A stretch of 6,692 nt of DNA from JAPLXD01 sp041661585 (GCA_041661585.1 JBAZUC010000044.1:1-6692), one strand, 5' to 3'. Numbered from the stretch's first letter, positions 1 to 5,603 are shown. The notes: a model not told the origin generated them from the letters alone. Program-made: numbers and translations.

Positions 1-134
1 GCAATTTCAATGTTTTGCAAAATATTTCCCGTGCCATGCGAAAAACTGGCCTGTCTATTGAACAAATAAAGTTCAAGCAGAGCCAAAACAAAAAAAAGAC
101 CAATGGCTATATATAATCTTTTTGTGTTTAGCAT
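1..134 (-). CDS. N-terminal fragment of a membrane-anchored protein, unrecognised
   Basis: Only the first 44 codons are inside the window; the gene runs off the left edge. The visible part starts MLNTKRLYIAIGLFF and has one hydrophobic segment at about residues 7-25 (LYIAIGLFFVLALLELYLF) after two basic residues. It is therefore a signal anchor or first membrane helix, with the polar part that follows (NRQASFSHG) probably outside the cell. The ATG at 134-132 was chosen because a good promoter ends about 14 bases upstream; the leader holds only a weak purine-rich stretch (AAGAAAA). No family can be named from this length. It is transcribed separately from the gene upstream, since a terminator and a promoter lie between them. 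Confidence 0.6.
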   Translation of the reverse strand, partial: MLNTKRLYIAIGLFFVLALLELYLFNRQASFSHGTGNILQNIEI

Positions 135-154
135 AACATTTTCTTACGCAAGAT

Positions 155-183
155 ATAATACCATTTTTTCAGAATTCTGGCAA
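155..183 (-). promoter_or_regulatory. sigma-70-type promoter for the membrane protein gene at the left edge
   Basis: On the minus strand TTGCCA (183-178) is followed after exactly 17 bases by TATTAT (160-155). Each hexamer differs from consensus at one position, and TGG just before the -10 box adds an extended -10 element. The predicted start is near 148, giving a leader of about 14 bases. The -35 box begins only 7 bases after the terminator hairpin of the preceding gene. Confidence 0.7.
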
Positions 184-190
184 AATTTTA

Positions 191-218
191 CCCCCAGACT
201 TTTACGAAAGCCCGGGGG
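191..218 (-). terminator. hairpin terminator after the four-cysteine protein gene
   Basis: Read on the minus strand, CCCCCGGGCTTT (218-207) and AAAGTCTGGGGG (202-191) pair over 12 bp around a CGTA loop. Two of the pairs are G-U, which become A-C mismatches on the plus strand, so the hairpin is built for minus-strand RNA. A T-rich stretch (TAAAATTTT) follows. It starts 15 bases after the stop codon at 233-235. Confidence 0.75.
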
Positions 219-232
219 TCTTGCCAACGCCA

Positions 233-619
233 TTATGCTGTCTTGATTTTCCACGGCACCGCCCTCAAGACTCTGCCATACAACCCTGGAGCTTCCTGCC
301 GCAGGAAATTCAGAAGCTCGGCCCTCTTTGGCGAGTCTTCTTCGTCAATCAGGATATTTTGGCAGGCGCCGCAAAACCCCAATTGATTGTAAGTGTTGAG
401 AGCTTTCTTGCATCCAGGAAAGGAACAGCTTCTTAATTTTGTGGGAACGCTGGCTGTCGCGCCCACAACGGATAAAATCCGTTCTACTTCTTTTCCCGAC
501 GGCACATGACCCGATTCTTCGGCATATTTATTAAAAATTCTGCCGAATAACGCGATTCCTCCCCAAATATCTGCACTCTCTTCGGACGTATGACCATCCG
601 CGAAGTTGCCACCAGACAT
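233..619 (-). CDS. small four-cysteine (zinc-ribbon-like) protein, function unknown
   Basis: I do not recognise this 128-residue protein. It has four cysteines, C65, C70, C83 and C86, in the pattern C-x4-C-x12-C-x2-C. This resembles a small zinc-ribbon or treble-clef site, with the knuckles at CSFPGC and CGAC. The N-terminal half (residues 1-60) is acidic and polar; the part after the cysteines (about 95-122) looks helical and ends in a short basic tail (WKIKTA). No signal peptide or membrane segment is seen. The start is well supported by GGGAGG at 633-628, 8 bases before the ATG. The 72-base gap from the yjbQ stop holds no terminator, so co-transcription with yjbQ is possible. A nucleic-acid-binding or ribosome-associated role would fit but is a guess. 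Confidence 0.75.
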   Translation of the reverse strand: MSGGNFADGHTSEESADIWGGIALFGRIFNKYAEESGHVPSGKEVERILSVVGATASVPTKLRSCSFPGCKKALNTYNQLGFCGACQNILIDEEDSPKRAELLNFLRQEAPGLYGRVLRAVPWKIKTA

Positions 620-691
620 AAGAGCTTCCTCCCTTAATTCTGATTTGTTAAATCATAATAGTCTGAAGGAAAAATATTACTTTGTCAAGTC

Positions 692-1135
692 CTATTCCCC
701 CATTATTTGCAAAGCAATCTGCCTCGGCCTCGCATTGTCGAGTTCAATTGCAAAAATTCTTTGCCATTTTCCAAGCTGCAACTGGCCTTTTGTTATGTTG
801 AGAAAAGAACTGGTGGTGAGAAACATCGCCTTGCAATGCGAATGGCCATTGATCGGTTCGTTGGGATTCATATTGACAGTGCGGATATCAAAATTGTCGT
901 GCATATATTTGGTTGTCCGTGGGGCGACTTTTTCCAAAACTTTTTTGAGATCGCTCAGGAGCAATGGCTCGCCTTCCTGCACAATGACCGCCATCGTGGT
1001 GTGCAGGCTTTGAATATTGATGACGCCTCTCTTGATCCCCGCTTTCTTGAGTTTCGCTTTCACCTTGTCGGTGATGTCGATGAAATCCAGCGTCGCGACC
1101 GTTTTGAGCTTGATTATCTTGTTTATAAACTTCAT
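692..1135 (-). CDS. yjbQ: YjbQ / UPF0047 family protein (secondary thiamine-phosphate synthase-like)
   Basis: The 147-residue product has the full length of the UPF0047/YjbQ family (about 135-140 residues). The family signatures are all present in order: SLHTTMAVIVQE (residues 43-54), the central YMHDNF (78-83), NGHSHCKAMFL (96-106, normally NGHAHLKA) and GKWQRIFAIELDN (122-134, normally GTWQ). The conserved histidines H45, H98 and H100 are probable ligand or active-site residues. E. coli YjbQ can weakly replace thiamine-phosphate synthase, but the true role of the family is unsettled. It should be cytoplasmic. The start ATG follows an A-rich leader with only AAAGA as a poor ribosome binding site. 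It lies 80 bases after the DUF2207 gene, separated by an AT-rich stretch and a weak hairpin. Confidence 0.9.
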   Translation of the reverse strand: MKFINKIIKLKTVATLDFIDITDKVKAKLKKAGIKRGVINIQSLHTTMAVIVQEGEPLLLSDLKKVLEKVAPRTTKYMHDNFDIRTVNMNPNEPINGHSHCKAMFLTTSSFLNITKGQLQLGKWQRIFAIELDNARPRQIALQIMGE

Positions 1136-1163
1136 TCTTTTTTAATAATTTAAAAATTAATTA

Positions 1164-1198
1164 ATTTAAAATTGTTTGAAAATTTGAAATTGAAAATT
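1164..1198. repeat. AT-rich stretch with 7-bp periodicity
   Basis: Between yjbQ and the DUF2207 gene, positions 1141-1198 contain four G and no C. The last 21 bases (1178-1198) are three 7-bp units, GAAAATT, TGAAATT, GAAAATT. Two weaker units (ATTTAAA, ATTGTTT) precede them, making 35 bp in all. The unit differs from the NATACTA elements elsewhere in the window. Low complexity alone could explain part of this. Confidence 0.4.
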
Positions 1199-1213
1199 CC
1201 TGGCAAAGCCAGG
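1199..1213 (-). terminator. weak hairpin after the DUF2207 gene
   Basis: CCTGGC and GCCAGG form a perfect 6-bp stem with a TTT loop, starting two bases after the DUF2207 stop codon. On the minus strand it is followed by AATTTTCAATTTC, which is T-rich but not a clean T run. It may be a leaky terminator or a 3'-end stabilising hairpin. Confidence 0.4.
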
Positions 1214-1215
1214 TG

Positions 1216-2931
1216 CTACCACGATCCGCCACCGCCTCCACCAAAGCCTCCGCCACCTCCGCCGCCGGAAAATCCTGATCCGCCTCCGGCCGCCGATGAA
1301 GGCTGGCTGGTCATCGTCGTCATTGCGCTGCTCGAGAAATCGGAAACCATACTGCTCAAAATCATCGCATTGAACATCCGCCCCGATGAATCTTGATACC
1401 AGTCCGGCTGCTGGTTGTATATTCCTTCGAATTGCTTGGCCCATTCATTTTCGACTCCCAGCACCATTGCATAAGGCAAGAATTTTTCGAACATCTCCGG
1501 ATTTTTTTCGGGCGCGTTGTGAAATTTCAATCGATCTGTCTCCGTCACAGAAAGAAAATCTTTGAAACCGAGAATATTTTCCTTGAGCTCGGCGCCTTTT
1601 TTGGTCACCGCCGGCATCAGCCAGCCGAAAATCAGCATGATTATTCCCGAAACGATACCGCTAAAAACACCCCAGCCGCCTTGAATCGCACCGAATAATC
1701 CAGCCAATATTCCCCCGCTTACAATCGCAATAATAATCCACATGCCAAAAACAGTGTTTGGATTTTTGGCATGATAGCCATATTGGGTGACATTTTCATA
1801 GAGCTGGCTTTTGACTGCCTGAAGAGTTTTGAAAAATTTGTTTTTGAGATCGCTCAATTTTTTTTCTTTCTCGGATCCGAAAATTCCTTTCATCACTTCT
1901 TTTTCGAAATTTCGCTCCGGCTCATCGTCTTTCAATTTCGTAAAAGTATATTCGATATATGTTCCAAGACCGAATAGTCCCTTCTCTTCTGTCCTTTTTA
2001 TTTTCAAAAATCCGCGAACCGCGAGATCAATGATCGTTGAAGAGACATCTTTGTTGTCGGCTGATCCATCCACCATTGTTCCGATCTCCGCCGGCGCAAG
2101 ACCGTCCGGAGATTCATACTGCGCAATAATCGTCCCCCGCCCTTTCGGATCGCGTCCATATTTCCTCCAAAGGCGATACATGAAAAAGAAAACGGCAATC
2201 GGCGCAAACAAAGTCCAATTATCACGGACAATATCCAGCATTTTTTGAAGCATCGTCGGCTCAGGCGTGATCCCTTTCGGCCAGCCATTGACAATGGTCA
2301 AGCCCTGTCCGGGATCCATGACGCCTGTCGATTTATATTCCAAAATATTCCCGCTCTCACTCGCCGCACATTCATTTGTGGTTCCAAAAACACCTTCAAA
2401 ACATTTCATCTGCAAATTTTCTTTGGCCGAATCGGGCAAGATTACTCTCACATCCGCGCTTTCGATTGGCACCTGCCACTCATTGCCCGTGAAATTCCAA
2501 TACAATTCGTCATGGTCGGGAAAATAGTTCACTGCCCGGCGAATCGTGTAACTAATCGCATAATTCTTTTGCCCGCTGACCAATTTGTCCGCGTCGCCGA
2601 TCTGGAATTTGATGTTGCTGCCTTCATAGGTCGTCGTAAAATTTTGCGGCGCGCCGTTCTCGTCTGTGATTTTTATGTCTGACACTCGGAGATTATAATT
2701 CCCGCCCCGAGCCTTGTATTTGATTGGAATGAAGCGGAATATCCCATGCTTTTTATTCTCGCCAAAATCATAAGCGATATTTTCTCTGACATTGATTGCA
2801 CTGTCGGAATTTATTTTAATTTCTCCATTAAAGCTCGTGATTTTTTCCGTACTCAAAGAATCCTGTGCGCTGGCAAAAGATATAAAAAGAAAACTAAGTG
2901 CTATAGCCGAAACTAATATTTTATTTTTCAT
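1216..2931 (-). CDS. DUF2207 family membrane protein with signal peptide and glycine-rich tail
   Basis: This 571-residue protein has the DUF2207 layout. A signal peptide (residues 1-22, MKNKILVSAIALSFLFISFA then a likely SPase I site at ASA-Q) is followed by an extracytoplasmic beta-rich domain (about 25-215) with the family-typical DELYWNFTGNEW (141-152). A membrane helix follows at about 239-255, then a cytoplasmic region and two more helices at about 395-415 and 419-440. The C-terminal part contains LPYAMVLGVENEWAKQFE (485-502) and a glycine tail (549-570) ending GGGGGGSW, as is common in DUF2207 and TPM-domain proteins. The function of the family is unknown; a cell-envelope role is inferred from topology. 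The start codon has no Shine-Dalgarno sequence and lies inside a 35-bp repeat. The gene follows the hibernation factor by 29 bases and probably shares its promoter. Confidence 0.9.
   Translation of the reverse strand: MKNKILVSAIALSFLFISFASAQDSLSTEKITSFNGEIKINSDSAINVRENIAYDFGENKKHGIFRFIPIKYKARGGNYNLRVSDIKITDENGAPQNFTTTYEGSNIKFQIGDADKLVSGQKNYAISYTIRRAVNYFPDHDELYWNFTGNEWQVPIESADVRVILPDSAKENLQMKCFEGVFGTTNECAASESGNILEYKSTGVMDPGQGLTIVNGWPKGITPEPTMLQKMLDIVRDNWTLFAPIAVFFFMYRLWRKYGRDPKGRGTIIAQYESPDGLAPAEIGTMVDGSADNKDVSSTIIDLAVRGFLKIKRTEEKGLFGLGTYIEYTFTKLKDDEPERNFEKEVMKGIFGSEKEKKLSDLKNKFFKTLQAVKSQLYENVTQYGYHAKNPNTVFGMWIIIAIVSGGILAGLFGAIQGGWGVFSGIVSGIIMLIFGWLMPAVTKKGAELKENILGFKDFLSVTETDRLKFHNAPEKNPEMFEKFLPYAMVLGVENEWAKQFEGIYNQQPDWYQDSSGRMFNAMILSSMVSDFSSSAMTTMTSQPSSAAGGGSGFSGGGGGGGFGGGGGGSW
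1222..1287 (-). repeat. glycine-codon low-complexity tract at the DUF2207 3' end
   Basis: About 66 bases of GGN-type codons encode residues 549-570 of the DUF2207 protein. On the plus strand the same bases read as CCN codons, producing a spurious proline-rich frame. The tract is part of the gene, not an independent element. Confidence 0.7.
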
Positions 2932-2963
2932 ACCAGATACAAAATACCAGCTGCTAGATACTA
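2929..2963 (+). repeat. 35-bp element of five 7-bp units, copy A, at the HPF/DUF2207 junction
   Basis: Read on the plus strand the stretch divides exactly into five heptamers. Four have ATAC at positions 2-5 (for example GATACAA and GATACTA) and one has diverged (GCTGCTA). The first heptamer contains the complement of the DUF2207 ATG (2929-2931) and the last contains the complement of the hibernation factor stop TAG (2961-2963). The repeat therefore makes up the entire intergenic spacer. Copies B (5568-5602) and C (6296-6330) have the same unit length and unit number. Confidence 0.7.
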
Positions 2964-3326
2964 AAAACGTGCGCTTTCATCCACCACCATCTTTTTTTTG
3001 ATCGATCGTCCGCCGCGGCGCGTCATCGTGATCAGCCGCTCCTTGTCTTTCATGATTTGATTTTCCAATTCTTCATAGACACTATCGATCGACCCCTCAA
3101 TTGATATCGTCGTATCTTCACCGCGGTATTTTTGATATGGCGTGAAAAGCATCACCTCGACGCGGAATTTCCCTTTCTTGTCGAGATCAATTTCCACTTC
3201 TGCGCTTACTTCAGCGTCCTTTTTGAGAGAGCGAAAAAATTTCCCCAGTTTCTCGATTTTTTCCGTCACATAGTCTTTCATCCGATCGTCGATTTTGACC
3301 TCCTTGAAAAGATAGCGGATGTTCAT
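2961..3326 (-). CDS. hpf: ribosome hibernation promoting factor, short HPF/RaiA type
   Basis: The 121-residue product matches the ribosome-associated inhibitor/HPF fold: a first strand NIRYLFKEVKI (2-12), helix 1 DDRMKDYVTEKIEKLGKFF, central strands EVSAEVEIDL and FRVEVMLFTP, then ISIEGSIDSVYEELENQIM (helix 2). The charged pattern of the family is present, with basic residues along the helices. It ends with a short basic tail (TRRGGRSIKKKM) and lacks the long C-terminal dimerisation domain of long HPFs. Such proteins bind the 30S decoding region and inactivate ribosomes in slow growth; whether this one forms 100S dimers cannot be told. No Shine-Dalgarno sequence precedes the ATG (leader AATTTTTGCAATC). 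It has its own promoter at 3391-3362 and is first in a likely operon with the DUF2207 gene. Confidence 0.88.
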   Translation of the reverse strand: MNIRYLFKEVKIDDRMKDYVTEKIEKLGKFFRSLKKDAEVSAEVEIDLDKKGKFRVEVMLFTPYQKYRGEDTTISIEGSIDSVYEELENQIMKDKERLITMTRRGGRSIKKKMVVDESARF

Positions 3327-3361
3327 GATTGCAAAAATTACGGATTATTCAAGCTATGCTT

Positions 3362-3391
3362 ATTATACTAAATAGTACACCCTTTGCACAA
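3362..3391 (-). promoter_or_regulatory. promoter of the hibernation factor operon
   Basis: A perfect TATAAT -10 box (3367-3362, minus strand) lies 18 bases after a weak -35 candidate TTGTGC (3391-3386). The predicted start is near 3355, giving a leader of about 29 bases without a Shine-Dalgarno sequence. The -35 candidate sits in the T-rich tail of the upstream terminator. Confidence 0.55.
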
Positions 3392-3399
3392 ATAAAATA

Positions 3400-3431
3400 G
3401 CGGGGGTGGTCCGTGATGAACCATCCCCCGC
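3400..3431 (-). terminator. terminator of the ureohydrolase / DHS-like operon
   Basis: On the minus strand GCGGGGGATGGT (3431-3420) pairs with ACCACCCCCGC (3410-3400), forming an 11-bp GC-rich stem with one bulged base and a 9-base loop. It is followed by TATTTTATTT. It starts 15 bases after the stop codon of the deoxyhypusine-synthase-like gene. Confidence 0.8.
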
Positions 3432-3446
3432 AGAAAAGTTGTCGTA

Positions 3447-4463
3447 TTAAGCGCCAATCCGTTCCATCACCGCTTTCGTGATAAGCGGCCAAGCAATCGT
3501 TGCGTCGCAGAAAACTTCCGCCGTCATCCCTCCTTCTTCCGGCGGAACAATTTTGCCCCAGGACACTCCTTCCTCGTAAGTACAGCCTGAAAGTCCACCA
3601 TCCTGCACCAGAGCTGTACTAATACGGACGGCATAATGAAATCTGGCGAATGCGCCGTATTCTTCGCCCAAGCGCGCGCCCCTGATATCGAGGTATGGTC
3701 CCACTTGTTGCGCCCAATTCCGGGGAACACCTCCGCCGATGGTGAATATGGCCAGCTTTTTTCCTTGCTCGACCGCAGATTCGACCATTTCGACGTATTT
3801 CTCCCAATCGAGAAAGGGATTATAGCTGAATGGTGGCCCTTGCCCTAGCCTATGTTCATGGCGCCGAAGTCCAATGTCCAGGCCTATTTCCGAATCAGAG
3901 AGAGCCGGAATGAAAATCGGCACATCTCTCTGAAAAGCGCTCTTGAACGGGGAACGGCTATCCGCCGGCATGGTGCTGGCGAGATGTTCTCCTAAAATCG
4001 TGCAAATCTCAAAACTGGACCAGATTTTTTCCGGATCGGTATTGTTCAAAACTTTTTGGAGAAATTCTTCTCCCTGATCCATATTCTCTTCCAGCTCGAG
4101 CGTGTCGTACACCCGATTGAAACCTGAGTGATAGAGGATTCTGTCGCTGACTCCATGAGGAACCTTGTAATGCCTCCCGCCGATGCTTTGATTGAGCCCG
4201 TGGAGCATGAGCGCCCCCGTGGAAACAAGGCAGTCAAAGCCGAAACAATCGATAAAATCGCAGATGACGAGGCCCATTTGCGCCACTGTCATCGCTCCGG
4301 CAAGAGTAAGCACCTTGAAACAGTTGTCATCCTTGACCATCGCCTCGAGCACATCAGCCGCCTCTCCGGTTTTTCTTCCCTGGAAAGATGTCTGCGACAT
4401 CGCCTGGAGCATCTGATCGAAGTTATTTATTTTCCGAAGGTCAATCGGCTCCAGCGCCGTCAA
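3447..4463 (-). CDS. deoxyhypusine synthase-like protein (bacterial DHS/SpeY-type, possible homospermidine synthase)
   Basis: The 338 residues from the TTG at 4463 belong to the deoxyhypusine synthase family. Visible signatures are VLTLAGAM (51-58), the NAD-contacting VSTGA (80-84), PIFIPALSDSEIG (182-194), TIGGGVPRNW (241-250), and EGVSWGKI (298-305) with the lysine (K304) that corresponds to the catalytic Lys329 of human DHS. A closing DATIAWPLI (320-328) also matches. In place of the His pair after GGGVV in human DHS it has Asn-Trp, as expected of bacterial DHS-like proteins. Bacteria lack eIF5A, so deoxyhypusine formation is unlikely. A polyamine reaction such as homospermidine formation (aminobutyl transfer via NAD) is the better guess and fits the adjacent ureohydrolase. 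The start is uncertain: a strong ribosome binding site at 4535-4527 favours an ATA codon at 4520, giving 357 residues. Confidence 0.85.
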   Translation of the reverse strand: MTALEPIDLRKINNFDQMLQAMSQTSFQGRKTGEAADVLEAMVKDDNCFKVLTLAGAMTVAQMGLVICDFIDCFGFDCLVSTGALMLHGLNQSIGGRHYKVPHGVSDRILYHSGFNRVYDTLELEENMDQGEEFLQKVLNNTDPEKIWSSFEICTILGEHLASTMPADSRSPFKSAFQRDVPIFIPALSDSEIGLDIGLRRHEHRLGQGPPFSYNPFLDWEKYVEMVESAVEQGKKLAIFTIGGGVPRNWAQQVGPYLDIRGARLGEEYGAFARFHYAVRISTALVQDGGLSGCTYEEGVSWGKIVPPEEGGMTAEVFCDATIAWPLITKAVMERIGA

Positions 4464-4526
4464 TCCCTCGCCATTGCCATATTTCGCGGCATTTCTTTTC
4501 CCGCAGAGATGATCAGCTATGTCGTT

Positions 4527-4535
4527 CCTCTCCTC
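4527..4535 (-). promoter_or_regulatory. strong ribosome binding site that decides the start of the DHS-like gene
   Basis: GAGGAGAGG directly follows the ureohydrolase TGA stop (4538-4536). Six bases further (AACGAC) comes ATA at 4520-4518, in frame with the DHS-like gene. No ATG, GTG or TTG lies in that frame between the stop and the TTG at 4463, which is 63 bases away from this site. The TTG itself only has GAGGGA directly abutting it, too close to act as a Shine-Dalgarno sequence. Confidence 0.6.
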
Positions 4536-5456
4536 TCACTTGCAGAATTTGGAATGGAATTTTTGCCACAGCATCCAATAAATCAGCTGGGCAACTTCGT
4601 AGCAGGTTTGTTTGCCGAAAGCCGGTGAGAAATCCGGACCCGGACAGACCTCGACGACGTCAAAGCCAATCACCCTTTTTCGGGAAAAAAGCATTTCCAG
4701 GAAATCATACAACTTTCCCCAGCTCCATCCGCGATTTTCGGGCGTGCCGGTGGCAACCAGCTTGCTGTCCAGAACATCGATATCCAGCGTGAGATAAACT
4801 TCGTGGGTGCGAATGGCATCGATGATGTCGTCATTATCATCTCGCAGATTCGCCTGGAAAATATTTCTTTCCAGATTATGTTTGCGGATGAATTCCAATT
4901 CAATGTCCGAATCGATCCGGATACCCGCCTGAATGATAGGGATATTCATGGCATGGATATGCCGCATCACCGTACAATGCGCGTACGGATCCGGCCTGCC
5001 TTCCATGAAATCACCGTCATTTTTCCGCTGATCAAAATGCGCGTCGAGCTGGACGACAGACATATTGGGATGAAATCTGTGGTGAGCCGCGACTGATCCG
5101 ACAGAGATGGAATGCGACCCTCCCAAAGACACCACAAAAATTCCCATAGCCTTGAGATCATACACTTCGTCCATAACCCTTTTGACCATCGCCTTCGGCA
5201 TCATTTTTTCCACCGCCAGATGTTTTTCGGCGATAGCAATCAGATCGCAAACGCGCGCCTCATCTCCATCGCGACCGGGAAATTTCACGAGTTCCTCAAC
5301 TTGGTAGTAGAGTTGTTCGCAAATCAACCGCGGAGCAAGCGCCGAACCTAGCCACCCGGAAGAATGTCTGTCATTCGGAATCCCCAACAGAACCACATCA
5401 GCTTCTTTAACGGGGATATCCTTGATAATCGCCGATCTCTTCCTTCCTCTCTCCAT
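4536..5456 (-). CDS. speB: ureohydrolase (arginase/agmatinase family, SpeB-like)
   Basis: The 306 residues carry the manganese site of the ureohydrolase family: H115 in LGGSHSISVG, D138, H140 and D142 in LDAHFDQR, and D225 and D227 in TLDIDVLD. H160 (YAHCTVMR), GTPENRG (237-243) and E269 in GFDVVEV also match the family. Enzymes of this group hydrolyse a guanidino group to release urea, from agmatine to give putrescine or from arginine to give ornithine. Agmatinase is favoured because the next gene is a polyamine-type enzyme, but substrate specificity cannot be read reliably. The usual GGDHS or GGEHS is GGSHS here, losing the acidic neighbour of the metal ligand. The start is firm: GGAGGG (5469-5464) lies 7 bases before the ATG. 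Its stop is followed at once by the ribosome binding site of the DHS-like gene, so the two are likely co-transcribed and coupled. Confidence 0.88.
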   Translation of the reverse strand: MERGRKRSAIIKDIPVKEADVVLLGIPNDRHSSGWLGSALAPRLICEQLYYQVEELVKFPGRDGDEARVCDLIAIAEKHLAVEKMMPKAMVKRVMDEVYDLKAMGIFVVSLGGSHSISVGSVAAHHRFHPNMSVVQLDAHFDQRKNDGDFMEGRPDPYAHCTVMRHIHAMNIPIIQAGIRIDSDIELEFIRKHNLERNIFQANLRDDNDDIIDAIRTHEVYLTLDIDVLDSKLVATGTPENRGWSWGKLYDFLEMLFSRKRVIGFDVVEVCPGPDFSPAFGKQTCYEVAQLIYWMLWQKFHSKFCK

Positions 5457-5480
5457 GATATTTCCCTCCGTTTAAATTAT

Positions 5481-5500
5481 AAAGCCTTATTCAAGGCTTT
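5481..5500. promoter_or_regulatory. 20-bp perfect inverted repeat upstream of the ureohydrolase gene
   Basis: AAAGCCTT and AAGGCTTT form 8-bp arms around ATTC. On the plus strand six T bases end the second arm, so it has the form of an intrinsic terminator for plus-strand RNA, although no plus-strand gene precedes it. On the minus strand it is followed by ATAATTT, so it could be a second terminator after murB. A TATAAT (5481-5476) overlaps its downstream edge. If that is the operon's -10 box, the repeat lies in the promoter spacer like an operator, but no good -35 box is seen and the start would fall in the ribosome binding site. Confidence 0.6.
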
Positions 5501-5533
5501 TTTGTTAAGTTGCTACTTCAATGAAACACTAGC

Positions 5534-5563
5534 AAAAAACCGCCTGTTTTTGCAAGCGGTTTT
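5534..5563 (-). terminator. murB: intrinsic terminator of murB
   Basis: On the minus strand AAAACCGC (5563-5556) pairs with GCGGTTTT (5543-5536), extendable by three inner pairs to 11 bp with a CAAAAA loop. Six T bases (5539-5534) end the structure. It lies about 40 bases after the murB stop codon, with repeat copy B in between. Confidence 0.85.
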
Positions 5564-5567
5564 CAAA

Positions 5568-5602
5568 AATACTAAATACAATATACAAAATACCATATAC
5601 TT
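5568..5602 (+). repeat. 35-bp element of five 7-bp units, copy B, after murB
   Basis: This is the cleanest copy. Read on the plus strand, five consecutive heptamers all have ATAC at positions 2-5, with varied flanking bases (AATACTA, AATACAA, TATACAA, AATACCA, TATACTT by unit). It ends two bases before the complement of the murB stop codon and begins five bases after the murB terminator stem. Confidence 0.75.
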
Positions 5603-5603
5603 T

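Noticed and set aside
655..688. TTGACA (688-683) and TATTAT (660-655) on the minus strand upstream of the four-cysteine protein gene
   Set aside because: The boxes are individually good but 22 bases apart, too far for a sigma-70 promoter. No better-spaced partner for either was found.
1172..1396. Plus-strand frame encoding a proline-rich peptide, and a minus-strand frame rich in arginine and tryptophan over the same bases
   Set aside because: Both are shadows of the glycine-codon tail of the DUF2207 gene. They have no ribosome binding site and no family resemblance.
4128..4628. 166-codon open frame on the plus strand
   Set aside because: It overlaps the DHS-like gene and the end of the ureohydrolase, both of which have clear family motifs. 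The plus-strand translation shows no recognisable domain.
5476..5481. TATAAT as a conventional promoter for the ureohydrolase gene
   Set aside because: The base 7 positions downstream is already in the ribosome binding site, and the -35 position holds CAAAAA. It is kept only as a possibility tied to the inverted repeat.
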